Origin: Bacillota bacterium
GTDB taxonomy: Bacteria; Bacillota; Clostridia; Peptostreptococcales; Anaerovoracaceae
Assembly: GCA_017619985.1 (NCBI GenBank)
Contig: JAFZRG010000143.1
Location: forward strand, 1-16,947
Direction of reading: 5' to 3'
Length of the DNA stretch: 16,947 nt
Shown: in pieces, positions 1 to 6,884 of the stretch
Layout: every line of letters begins with the position of its first letter
How positions within the stretch are numbered: the first letter of the stretch is position 1
Notes under the pieces: generated by a model
Told to the model about the DNA's origin: nothing
The model's database searches: none
The model's input: the letters and a program-made list of their open reading frames with translations, nothing else
Translations under genes and position numbers: made by a program

Positions 1-492
1 AAAAAGAGCGTCAACGAGAAGGGCGATCCTTCCCCGTACCGTACCGGCAAATACGACATCTTCTCGGATGAACTGCTGCAGAAGGCGAACGAGTCCGAAG
101 TCTACCTCGGCATCAATTACAGTGCGGAAGACTGGAACTGGAACTCCAAGCCTGAGGAGGAAGAAGGCGAAGAGGGCGGCGAAGGCACCGAGAATCCGGA
201 GAACCCGGGTCAGCCGACGCAGCCGACGCAGCCCACACAGCCCACACAGCCGACACAGCCGACGCAACCCACACAGCCGACGCAGCCGACACAACCGACT
301 CAGCCGACCGAACCGACACAGCCCACGGAACCCACGGAACCGACAGAGCCTACGGAACCGACGCAGCCGACCGAACCCGCAGAGCCGTCGGAACCCACGG
401 AACCGGCGCAGCCTGTTCCTTCCGATCCGGAACCCTCGCCGCCGCCCACGGACGGCACGACGACACCGGACCCGGCGCCGTCTGAGCCTTAA
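1..492 (+). CDS. C-terminal part of an unidentified, probably extracytoplasmic protein with a Pro-Thr-Gln/Glu tail (5' end outside window)
   Basis: The reading frame is open from base 1 and stops at TAA 490-492, giving 163 residues with no start in the window. The first 50 or so residues are ordinary globular-type sequence with several aromatics, including an NWNWN-like Trp pair near residues 45-47. An acidic Glu/Gly linker follows at about residues 51-70. Next come 22 tripeptide units of the form Pro-Thr-Gln or Pro-Thr-Glu (residues about 72-137), then a Pro/Ser/Asp-rich end. Tails like this usually occur on proteins outside the membrane, where they span or sit in the wall. There is no LPXTG motif and no C-terminal membrane segment, so sortase anchoring is not supported. 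Clostridial class A PBPs often end in similar low-complexity tails, so a PBP1-like or other wall-enzyme gene is possible, but I cannot identify the family from the part seen. A strong terminator 29 bases downstream ends its transcript. Confidence 0.85.
   Translation, partial: KKSVNEKGDPSPYRTGKYDIFSDELLQKANESEVYLGINYSAEDWNWNSKPEEEEGEEGGEGTENPENPGQPTQPTQPTQPTQPTQPTQPTQPTQPTQPTQPTEPTQPTEPTEPTEPTEPTQPTEPAEPSEPTEPAQPVPSDPEPSPPPTDGTTTPDPAPSEP
214..411 (+). repeat. 9-bp tandem coding repeat (Pro-Thr-Gln/Glu units)
   Basis: There are 22 consecutive in-frame 9-base units of the type CCGACGCAG or CCCACACAG. The first ten encode Pro-Thr-Gln. Later units drift to Pro-Thr-Glu, with single Pro-Ala-Glu, Pro-Ser-Glu and Pro-Ala-Gln variants. 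The 5' units are the most uniform, which fits recent slippage-driven expansion at that end. The repeat forms most of the C-terminal tail of the upstream partial gene. Confidence 0.95.
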
Positions 493-520
493 AATCCAAA
501 CGATCGCCGTAACTGGCCAA

Positions 521-552
521 AGCGCCGGAGCGAAATGCTCCGGCGCTTTTTT
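521..552 (+). terminator. Intrinsic terminator of the upstream gene
   Basis: A perfect 11-base stem (521-531 with 537-547, GC-rich) closes a GAAAT loop and runs directly into a run of T ending at 552. It lies 29 bases after the upstream stop codon and well before the mraZ promoter, so it insulates the dcw operon from upstream transcription. Confidence 0.95.
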
Positions 553-580
553 ATTGCCTGTTTCCGCCTTGAAAACCCCG

Positions 581-619
581 GTGGAGAGGCGGTGGAGAGC
601 CAGGAAAAAAAGTGGAGAG
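581..619 (+). promoter_or_regulatory. Array of three GTGGAGAG boxes, probable MraZ binding sites
   Basis: The octamer GTGGAGAG occurs at 581-588, 592-599 and 612-619. Start-to-start spacings are 11 and 20 bases, close to one and two helical turns, so all three lie on about the same face of the DNA. A partial copy, ATGGAGAC, sits at 674-681 over the end of the -10 element. MraZ is known to autoregulate by binding short direct repeats upstream of its own gene (TGGGN repeats in E. coli, AAAGTG-type in Mycoplasma). The third copy here reads AAAGTGGAGAG. Assigning these boxes to MraZ is inference from position, direct repetition, phasing and motif similarity. Confidence 0.8.
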
Positions 620-646
620 AATATACCTAAATATATTAAATAATCG

Positions 647-675
647 TTGCATTTGGGTGTGAAGTGGTGTAAAAT
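647..675 (+). promoter_or_regulatory. Sigma-A-type promoter of the mraZ/dcw operon
   Basis: A -35 element TTGCAT (647-652) and a -10 element TAAAAT (670-675) are separated by exactly 17 bases. A TG dinucleotide lies just upstream of the -10 hexamer at 668-669. Transcription should begin near 682, leaving a leader of about 25 bases before mraZ. All three complete MraZ-like boxes lie upstream of the -35. This is the only convincing promoter I see for the ten-gene operon. Confidence 0.8.
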
Positions 676-707
676 GGAGACGCCACAATGAGGAGGAGTA
701 TGCCCTG

Positions 708-1124
708 ATGCTGATGGGGAGATTCTACAACTCCATAGACGCGAAGAACCGGGTCATCATCCCGGCGAAGTTCCGCGACGCTCTGAAGGGTCCCTGCGTC
801 ATCGCAAAAGGCCTGGATGACTGCATGGAAGTGTATCCCCAGTCCGTCTGGGAAGCGGAAGCGGCACAGCTCCGTTCTCTGCCGAAATCCGATCCCATCG
901 CCCGTAAGTACCGCAGAGCCAGGCTGTTCAACCTGGAGAGCTGCGAGATGGACAAGCAGGGACGCATCGTCGTACCGGCCTGGCTGCTCGAAACGGTCCA
1001 CGTGTCCAAAGAACTCGTGACCATCGGCATGGACGACCACGTCGAGATCTGGGCGAAGGAAGTGCTCGATGCGCAGATGGCGGACGACGACTTCGGCGAC
1101 TTCTCCGATAAGTATCCGGTCTAG
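708..1124 (+). CDS. mraZ: MraZ, transcriptional regulator of the division/cell-wall operon
   Basis: MraZ is a DNA-binding protein of the SpoVT/AbrB-like fold that assembles into rings and controls its own dcw operon. The 138 residues contain the two typical half-repeats. The first begins MGRFYNSIDAKNRVIIPAKF near residue 3. The second, near residues 82-92, carries DKQGRIVVPAWL. Both keep the D-x-(K/Q)-(N/G)-R-x-x-(I/V)-P core that forms the DNA-facing loop. The length is close to the usual 140-145. The chosen ATG lies 9 bases after a strong AGGAGGAG (691-698) and gives the family's usual Met-x-Met-Gly opening. An earlier ATG at 700 hits a stop after two codons. It is the first gene of the operon, 6 bases before rsmH, and has probable MraZ boxes upstream, consistent with autoregulation. 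Confidence 0.97.
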   Translation: MLMGRFYNSIDAKNRVIIPAKFRDALKGPCVIAKGLDDCMEVYPQSVWEAEAAQLRSLPKSDPIARKYRRARLFNLESCEMDKQGRIVVPAWLLETVHVSKELVTIGMDDHVEIWAKEVLDAQMADDDFGDFSDKYPV

Positions 1125-1130
1125 GCGGCC

Positions 1131-2066
1131 ATGGAATTCAGGCACGTATCCGTCCTGTACGACGAGGTCCTGGAACTCCTGAACGTAAAGCCTAACGGCG
1201 TCTATGTGGACGGCACGCTGGGCGGCGGCGGACACGCGAGCGGCGTGTGCGCAAAGCTCTCGGAAGAGGGCGTCTTCATCGGGATCGACCGCGACAGAGA
1301 CGCGCTGGCGGCAGCCGGCAAGCGGCTGGAAGGGTCAGCGCCGAAGAAGTTCCTTGTGCAGAGCAACTACGAGGATGTCAAGCGGGTCATGTGGGACCTG
1401 GGCATCCTGCAGGCCGACGGGGCGCTGCTGGATCTGGGCGTATCGTCCTTCCAGCTCGACAATCCGCAGCGTGGATTCAGCTACATGCAGGACGCGCCGC
1501 TGGACATGCGGATGAACGCGGACGACAGTCTGACGGCCGAAACGGTCGTGAACGAATACAGCCAGCAGCAGCTGGCAAAGATCATCAGAGAATACGGCGA
1601 AGAAAAATGGGCGGCAAGGATCGCGCAGTTCATCGCCGAAGCGAGAAAGGAAAAACGGATCGAGACGACGTCGGAACTCGTCGCGGTCATCAAAAAAGCA
1701 GTGCCGGCGGCGGCGAGAAGAGACGGCCCCCATCCGGCGAAGAGAACGTTCCAGGCGATACGCATCGAAGTCAACGACGAGCTGGGACAGCTGAGCAGGG
1801 CGGTGAACGACTTCATCGACATCCTGGCGCCGGGCGGAAGGCTCGCGGTCATCAGCTTCCACTCCCTGGAGGACAGGATCGTCAAGGAAGCGTTCCAGAA
1901 GAGGCTCGACCCGTGCACCTGCCCGCCGGACTTCCCGGTGTGCGTGTGCGGCAAGAAGCCGGACGTAAAAAAAGTAACGAGAAAACCGGTCGAAGCCGAT
2001 GCGGAAGAGTTGGCGGAGAATCCGAGAAGCAGAAGCGCAAAGCTGAGGGTAATTGAGAAACTATGA
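1131..2066 (+). CDS. rsmH: RsmH (MraW), 16S rRNA (cytosine-1402 N4) methyltransferase
   Basis: RsmH transfers a methyl group from S-adenosylmethionine to N4 of C1402 in the decoding centre of 16S rRNA, acting in the cytoplasm on the small subunit. The 311-residue length is normal. The SAM-binding loop DGTLGGGGH is at residues 28-36. Family blocks follow: DLGVSSFQLD (101-110), a Gly-Phe-Ser...Pro-Leu-Asp-Met-Arg-Met stretch (115-128), HPAKRTFQAIRIEVN (201-215) and SFHSLEDRIVK (242-252). Two CxC pairs at Cys262/264 and Cys271/273 are typical of Firmicutes members and may bind metal. The start follows mraZ by 6 bases with only a weak AGGCGG signal, suggesting translational coupling. Its stop overlaps the ftsL start as ATGA. 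Confidence 0.98.
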   Translation: MEFRHVSVLYDEVLELLNVKPNGVYVDGTLGGGGHASGVCAKLSEEGVFIGIDRDRDALAAAGKRLEGSAPKKFLVQSNYEDVKRVMWDLGILQADGALLDLGVSSFQLDNPQRGFSYMQDAPLDMRMNADDSLTAETVVNEYSQQQLAKIIREYGEEKWAARIAQFIAEARKEKRIETTSELVAVIKKAVPAAARRDGPHPAKRTFQAIRIEVNDELGQLSRAVNDFIDILAPGGRLAVISFHSLEDRIVKEAFQKRLDPCTCPPDFPVCVCGKKPDVKKVTRKPVEADAEELAENPRSRSAKLRVIEKL

Positions 2067-2398
2067 CGAAAGCGGATAGATCTTATAAAGCAAAAGTGGT
2101 TGTCGAGCTCCTGCTCATCTTCGCGCTCATGCTGGCCATGATCGGTCTCACGGCGTACAACTCCAAGATCCAGTACGACATCAACCGGATGAACAACCAG
2201 ATCGCAGAGACCCAGAAGGAGATCCAGAATCTCCAGGTCCAGATCAAGAGCGCGGCGAACATCACCAACCTGGAATCCAGGGCGGCCGAACTCGGCCTGA
2301 TCTATCCCGGCTACGACCAGATCGTCTATCTGGAGGACACCGAGGAAGGCGGTATCGAGGATTTTGCTCTGGCGCTCATGGAATCGGCGTATCATTAA
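2063..2398 (+). CDS. ftsL: FtsL-type septum-formation protein
   Basis: FtsL is a small bitopic membrane protein that, with DivIC/FtsB and FtsQ/DivIB, forms the divisome subcomplex that recruits and activates FtsW and its partner PBP. The 111 residues show a short basic cytoplasmic N-terminus, one membrane segment (about 12-32) and a heptad-like coiled coil rich in Gln, Ile and Leu (about 34-72). A short C-terminal part carries an ELGLIYPGYDQIVYL-like motif, as in the FtsL/DivIC family. The start overlaps the rsmH stop (ATGA), so the two are probably translationally coupled. Sequence alone hardly separates FtsL from DivIC; the position between rsmH and the PBP favours FtsL. A terminator-like hairpin follows. 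Confidence 0.9.
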   Translation: MTKADRSYKAKVVVELLLIFALMLAMIGLTAYNSKIQYDINRMNNQIAETQKEIQNLQVQIKSAANITNLESRAAELGLIYPGYDQIVYLEDTEEGGIEDFALALMESAYH

Positions 2399-2408
2399 CG
2401 AACCTGGC

Positions 2409-2442
2409 GGCGCGTCCCCTGAGGGAGGCGCCTTTTTCTTTT
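2409..2442 (+). terminator. Terminator-like hairpin inside the operon, between ftsL and the PBP gene
   Basis: GGCGC (2409-2413) pairs with GCGCC (2428-2432), and TCCC (2415-2418) pairs with GGGA (2423-2426). A single G-G mismatch separates the two halves and the loop is CTGA. A T-rich run, TTTTTCTTTT (2433-2442), follows directly. This has the form of an intrinsic terminator, yet it lies within the dcw operon, 7 bases before the next start codon. It may attenuate expression of the downstream genes. The only SD-like purine run near the PBP start (GAGGGAGG) is buried in its 3' arm. Confidence 0.7.
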
Positions 2443-2449
2443 ATCCTGA

Positions 2450-4510
2450 ATGAAGATCGTTAAACCCAGAAAATCGAATAAGCTCAGGCTGATGGTCGTC
2501 TTCGCAGTTTTCATGCTGGCGTTCATCGGCCTTTCGCTGCGTCTGGGCTGGCACATGATCATCCGCGGCGAGGAATACGCGGATCAGGCGACCGGCCAGC
2601 AGACTTCGGACACGACGATCCTCGCGACCCGCGGCAGCATCGTGGACCGCAACGGCGCGGACCTCGCCATCAGCGCGACGACGCACACCATCTGGGTGCG
2701 TCCCGACTCCGTGCGCAGCAACGGCAAGACCGACGAGGAGAAAGCCCTGAACGTCCAGCTGGAAGCCAAGGCGCTGTCCGATACGCTGGGCATGGACTTC
2801 GACGCGGTCATGGAGGTCATCACGTCCGAGCGCAAACTGCTGAAGCTCGCGAAGAACGTGGACCGCGACACGGCGGACAAGATCCGTGAAGAGAGCCTGG
2901 CGGGCATCGAGATCACGGAAGACGCCAAGCGGTACTATCCACTCGGCGCGTTCGCGTCCCAGGTGATCGGCAGCACGACGGACGACAACAACGGCCTTTC
3001 CGGCATCGAACTGAAGTACAACAGCTATCTGGCGGGTCTGAACGGCCGCTGGATCAAGAACAAGGACAACAGGAAGAATTCGCTCGCCTACGGCACGGAT
3101 TCCTATTACAGCCCTGAGGACGGCTATACCGTGGTCCTCACCATCGACCAGAACATCCAGTACATCGTGCAGCAGGAGATCGCGGCCTGCCAGGAGCGCA
3201 CGAGGTCCGCGCGGGTCATGTGCCTGATCATGGACCCGAAGAACGGCGAGATCCTCGCGAGCGCGCAGACCGGCGAGTACGACCCGAACAATCCGAGAGA
3301 CCCGCTGCCGCAGGATGCGGAAAGCTTCGCGGAGATGACGACGGAAGAGCAGGTCGACTACTGGAACAAGATGTGGCGCAACTTCAACATCTGCGACACG
3401 TACGAACCCGGTTCTACGTTCAAACTCATCACCTCGTCCATCGCGCTCGATACCGGGGTCACGAACCTGACGGAATCCATCTACTGCGGCTCTTCGATCC
3501 AGGTGTACGACTGGCAGCTGAAATGCTGGAACTACCCGCACGCGCACGGCTGGCAGAACCTGTCCCAGGCGGTCACAAATTCCTGCAACGTCGCGATGGT
3601 GCAGCTCGTGCAGCGCATCGGCGCGACCCGTTTCTGGGCCGGCCTCGACGCGTTCGGCATCACGGAGCGCACGGGCGTCGATTATCCGGGTGAAGGTTCG
3701 AACATCCTGCAGAGCGAGAACGGCGGCCCGGTCGAACTCGCGACCATGTCTTACGGACAGGGCATCGCGGTGACCCCGGTCAGTCTCGTCACGGCAGTCT
3801 CTTCCATCGCGAACGACGGCTGCGTGATGCAGCCGCACTTCGTCAAGGAACTGCGCGACTCCGACGGCAACACGGTCCTCGCCAACGAACCCGTCGTCAA
3901 GAGCCGGAGCATGTCCGAGCAGACCGCGAAAGACATGCTGGGCATCATGCAGGACTACATCATCAACGGCAGCGGCGGCCGCATGAAGATCGCCGGCTAC
4001 AACACCGGCGGTAAGACCGGTACGGCAAACAAGCCGGTCAAGGGCGGCTACTCCGCGACGGACGTCTACGGTTCGTTCATCGGCGTGGCGCCGATCGAAG
4101 ATCCCAAGTTCGTGATCCTGGTCATCTGCGACAGCCCCCGCGGCACCATCTACGGCAGCACGACCGCGGCACCCTGCGCGGTGGAGATCGAAAAGCGCGT
4201 GCTCCAGTACATGGGCATCACGCCGCAATACACCGACAAGGAACTGAAGGCGCTCAACCGCGCCAGAGTGACCATCCCCAACGTGGTGGGCATGGACGGC
4301 GAATCCGCCATGGGCAAACTGAGCTCGCTCGGTCTGGAATCCACGCTGGCTCCCATGATCGAGACCACGGCGAAACTGAACATCATCGACCAGTTTCCGA
4401 AGGCGGGCGAAGAAGTCGAAAAGGGCTTCCTCGTGACGCTGTACTACGAAGTCGAGGGAACGGGTGAAGAATTCGAATACATCGGCGACGGAGAGGAGGG
4501 AGAAGACTGA
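2450..4510 (+). CDS. ftsI: Class B penicillin-binding protein (FtsI/SpoVD type) with PASTA domain
   Basis: This is a septal peptidoglycan D,D-transpeptidase, anchored in the membrane and acting outside it. It has 686 residues: a basic N-terminus, one membrane segment (about 14-34), the non-penicillin-binding dimerisation region (RGSIVDRNG at 61-69) and the transpeptidase domain. The catalytic motifs are STFK (Ser322, Lys325), SCN (378-380) and KTG (522-524). A single PASTA domain fills about residues 606-668, and a very acidic tail follows. A TGA lies immediately before the ATG, so the frame cannot start earlier. There is no Shine-Dalgarno within 15 bases; the purine-rich GAGGGAGG is in the hairpin just upstream. 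A later Met15 start would cut into the membrane-anchor region. It sits in the position of pbpB/spoVD in Bacillus; vegetative (FtsI) and sporulation (SpoVD) roles cannot be separated from sequence here. The stop overlaps the murF start as TGATG. Confidence 0.95.
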   Translation: MKIVKPRKSNKLRLMVVFAVFMLAFIGLSLRLGWHMIIRGEEYADQATGQQTSDTTILATRGSIVDRNGADLAISATTHTIWVRPDSVRSNGKTDEEKALNVQLEAKALSDTLGMDFDAVMEVITSERKLLKLAKNVDRDTADKIREESLAGIEITEDAKRYYPLGAFASQVIGSTTDDNNGLSGIELKYNSYLAGLNGRWIKNKDNRKNSLAYGTDSYYSPEDGYTVVLTIDQNIQYIVQQEIAACQERTRSARVMCLIMDPKNGEILASAQTGEYDPNNPRDPLPQDAESFAEMTTEEQVDYWNKMWRNFNICDTYEPGSTFKLITSSIALDTGVTNLTESIYCGSSIQVYDWQLKCWNYPHAHGWQNLSQAVTNSCNVAMVQLVQRIGATRFWAGLDAFGITERTGVDYPGEGSNILQSENGGPVELATMSYGQGIAVTPVSLVTAVSSIANDGCVMQPHFVKELRDSDGNTVLANEPVVKSRSMSEQTAKDMLGIMQDYIINGSGGRMKIAGYNTGGKTGTANKPVKGGYSATDVYGSFIGVAPIEDPKFVILVICDSPRGTIYGSTTAAPCAVEIEKRVLQYMGITPQYTDKELKALNRARVTIPNVVGMDGESAMGKLSSLGLESTLAPMIETTAKLNIIDQFPKAGEEVEKGFLVTLYYEVEGTGEEFEYIGDGEEGED

Positions 4511-5919
4511 TGAAACCCATGAGCGTTACATTTCTCGCTTCCGCCTGCGGCGCGCAGCTGCTGGGAAAAAAGGACGCGACAGTCACGGACGTCAAGATCG
4601 ATTCCCGCGAAGCGGGCGAAGGCGATCTGTTCGTCTGCGTGATCGGAGACATCAACGACGGTCACGATTACGTGCAGGGCGCCTATGACAACGGCTGCCG
4701 CATCTTTCTGATGTCCCGGGCGGAGAACGCAGCGCGGCTCCTGTCGAAGGACCCGAAGTGCACCGTGATCCTCGCAAACGACACGCAGACCGCGTTCCGG
4801 GATATGGCGAAGACCTATCTCGATCAGTTCTTCGTGCGCAGGATCGCGATCACCGGCAGCGTGGGCAAGACATCCACGAGAACGTACACCGACGCGGTGC
4901 TGAGCAGCCGCTTCAACACGAAGAGCTCCCAGAAGAACCTGAACACCCATCTCGGCCTGTGCCTGACCTGCTTCCGCGCGGACGACGATACGCGGGTGAT
5001 GGTGTTCGAAATGGGCATGGACCGCAGCGGCGAGATCGCGGAATACGTGGACTGGATCCGTCCCGAGACCGCCGTCATCACGAATATCGGCATCACGCAT
5101 CTCGAGCGCCTCGGCAGCCGCGACGCCATCGCGGACGCGAAGTTCGAGATCGTCAAATACTTCGGCCCGGAGAACCTGCTGATCTACAACGCGGACAGCG
5201 ATTATCTGAACGAAGAGGAGATCATCCGCAGGACCGGCGGCAACTTCCGCAGATACTCCGTCGGAACGGGCGAAGACTGCGACATGCAGCTGCTGAACGT
5301 CTATACCGAACGGGCCGGAGGCATACGCTTTACGCTGAAGACGAAGGACATCGCGCTGGATTACGCCATGCCCGTGCTCGGCGAGCACAATGCCATCGAC
5401 GCGGCGCTGGCCGTGGCGACGGGCCTGTCCATGGGCGTTCCCATGTCGCTGGCCGCAAGGGCCCTGGAAGGGGTCAAGGCCAATCCGAGGCGCATGAACG
5501 CGGTCAAGCTCGGCGGCGTGACCGTCATCGACGATACGTACAACGCGAGCCCCGTTTCCATGAATGCGGCACTGGACGTGATGGATCAGATCCGCGCGGA
5601 GCGCAAGATCGCCGTGCTGGCGGACATGCTGGAACTGGGCGAGATGGAGGAGCAGGGCCATCTGGAAGTCGGGCGGCGCATCGCGGCCTCTTCCGTCGAT
5701 GTGCTTTTCGCCATCGGACCGAGAGCGAAAGCCTACGCGGACTGCGCGTCCGTCAATGAAAACATCAAGATCTACTACGCCGAGGATCTCGAAGAGCTGG
5801 AACCCGAGATCAACCGCATGCTGCTCACAGGCGATGCGGTGCTGATCAAGGGCAGCAACATCACCGGCGTGGCGGGACTGGCCCAGCGGATCCGCGAAAA
5901 GCTCAGCTGGGAAAGATAG
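4510..5919 (+). CDS. murF: MurF, UDP-MurNAc-tripeptide--D-Ala-D-Ala ligase
   Basis: MurF adds the D-alanyl-D-alanine dipeptide to UDP-MurNAc-tripeptide using ATP, the last cytoplasmic step of the pentapeptide precursor. The protein has 469 residues in the three-domain Mur ligase layout. The N-terminal UDP-binding domain contains DSREAGEGDLFV (31-42). The central ATPase has the P-loop GSVGKTS (116-122), NLNTHLGLCLT (143-153), EMGM with catalytic Glu167, and TNIGITHLERLGS (191-203). GEHNAIDAALAV (291-302) marks the start of the C-terminal domain, which carries DDTYNASPVSM (341-351). Near the end the usual KGSR is KGSN (447-450), a small deviation. A good purine-rich ribosome site (GGAGGGAGA) precedes the start, which overlaps the PBP stop. 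MurE, which supplies the substrate, is not encoded next to it, unlike in Bacillus. Confidence 0.97.
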   Translation: MKPMSVTFLASACGAQLLGKKDATVTDVKIDSREAGEGDLFVCVIGDINDGHDYVQGAYDNGCRIFLMSRAENAARLLSKDPKCTVILANDTQTAFRDMAKTYLDQFFVRRIAITGSVGKTSTRTYTDAVLSSRFNTKSSQKNLNTHLGLCLTCFRADDDTRVMVFEMGMDRSGEIAEYVDWIRPETAVITNIGITHLERLGSRDAIADAKFEIVKYFGPENLLIYNADSDYLNEEEIIRRTGGNFRRYSVGTGEDCDMQLLNVYTERAGGIRFTLKTKDIALDYAMPVLGEHNAIDAALAVATGLSMGVPMSLAARALEGVKANPRRMNAVKLGGVTVIDDTYNASPVSMNAALDVMDQIRAERKIAVLADMLELGEMEEQGHLEVGRRIAASSVDVLFAIGPRAKAYADCASVNENIKIYYAEDLEELEPEINRMLLTGDAVLIKGSNITGVAGLAQRIREKLSWER

Positions 5920-5945
5920 AAAACAGGTTGGAACGTTAAAAAACT

Positions 5946-6875
5946 ATGTGGTTTGCGATCGCGTTCGCGGCGGCGCTCGTGCTGTCCGCGGTATTGACAA
6001 AACTGGAGATCCCGATGCTCGTCCGGCTCAAGACCGGGCAGAACATCCGCGAAGAGGGTCCGCAGGAGCATAAGGCCAAGGCGGGGACCCCGTCCATGGG
6101 CGGCATCTCTATCATCGCGGCGGCGTGCATCGTCGGGCTCGTCCTGATGCGCTCGCCCAACATGTGGGTCTGCGTGCTGTCCACAGTCGCGTTCGGCGCC
6201 GTAGGCTTTACCGACGACTACCTGAAGATCGTGAAGCACCAGAACGAGGGGCTGAACCCGAAGCAGAAGATGGGCCTTCTGCTGGTCTTCGCGGTCGCGC
6301 TGGCCATCTACGGGTCATACGCGGCGAACGGCTTCGTGATGATTCCGTTCCTGAAGGACCTCGTCAAATTCGGGATCTTCTACATCCCGTTCGCGATCTT
6401 CGCGATCGTCGCCATGACGAACGCCGTCAATCTGACGGACGGGCTGGACGGCCTGGCCAGCAGCATCACGGCTCTGGTCGCGGCCACGCTCGGCTATCTC
6501 GGACTGGGTTCGGAAGGGCTGTTCGCGTTCGCGCTTTCCGGCGCGTGCGTCGGCTTCTTCCTGTTCAATAAACACCCGGCGAAGCTCTTCATGGGCGACA
6601 CCGGTTCCCTGGCGCTCGGCGGCGCGCTGGCGGCCATCGCCATCTGCAATGCCCATCTGCTGGCGCTGCCCATCGCGGGCGGCATCTACGTGGCGGAGGC
6701 GCTGTCCGTCATCATCCAGGTCTACGTGTTCAAGACCCAGAACGGACGGAGATTCTTCCGCATGGCGCCGCTGCACCACCACTTCGAACTGGGCGGCTGG
6801 AAAGAAACCAAGGTCGTGGGCGTATTCTTCGGCGTCACTGCCGTTTTATGCGCGCTGACCATCCTCATATTCTAG
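5946..6875 (+). CDS. mraY: MraY, phospho-MurNAc-pentapeptide translocase
   Basis: MraY transfers phospho-MurNAc-pentapeptide from UDP to undecaprenyl phosphate, forming lipid I at the inner face of the membrane. The 309 residues are highly hydrophobic with about ten membrane segments. Diagnostic motifs are all present: GTPSMGG (47-53), the Asp pair in TDDYLK (Asp90, Asp91), NLTDGLDG (162-169), FMGDTGS (215-221, with Asp218) and the HHH loop (277-279) in PLHHHFE. The gene starts 26 bases after murF. The spacer has no strong SD (GGAA about 11 bases upstream), and an upstream in-frame TTG is followed by a stop, so ATG 5946 is the best start. Its 3' end is 9 bases before murD. Confidence 0.98.
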   Translation: MWFAIAFAAALVLSAVLTKLEIPMLVRLKTGQNIREEGPQEHKAKAGTPSMGGISIIAAACIVGLVLMRSPNMWVCVLSTVAFGAVGFTDDYLKIVKHQNEGLNPKQKMGLLLVFAVALAIYGSYAANGFVMIPFLKDLVKFGIFYIPFAIFAIVAMTNAVNLTDGLDGLASSITALVAATLGYLGLGSEGLFAFALSGACVGFFLFNKHPAKLFMGDTGSLALGGALAAIAICNAHLLALPIAGGIYVAEALSVIIQVYVFKTQNGRRFFRMAPLHHHFELGGWKETKVVGVFFGVTAVLCALTILIF

Positions 6876-6884
6876 GAGAAACGC

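Noticed and set aside
68..643. 191-codon plus-strand frame rich in Arg, Ser and Pro
   Set aside because: It reads the Pro-Thr-Gln minisatellite in another frame and crosses the strong terminator at 521-552 and the MraZ boxes. The composition is an artefact of the repeat.
2441..4228. 595-codon minus-strand frame opposite the PBP gene
   Set aside because: It is a shadow of a GC-rich gene with all catalytic motifs on the plus strand, and I see no domain or start signal of its own.
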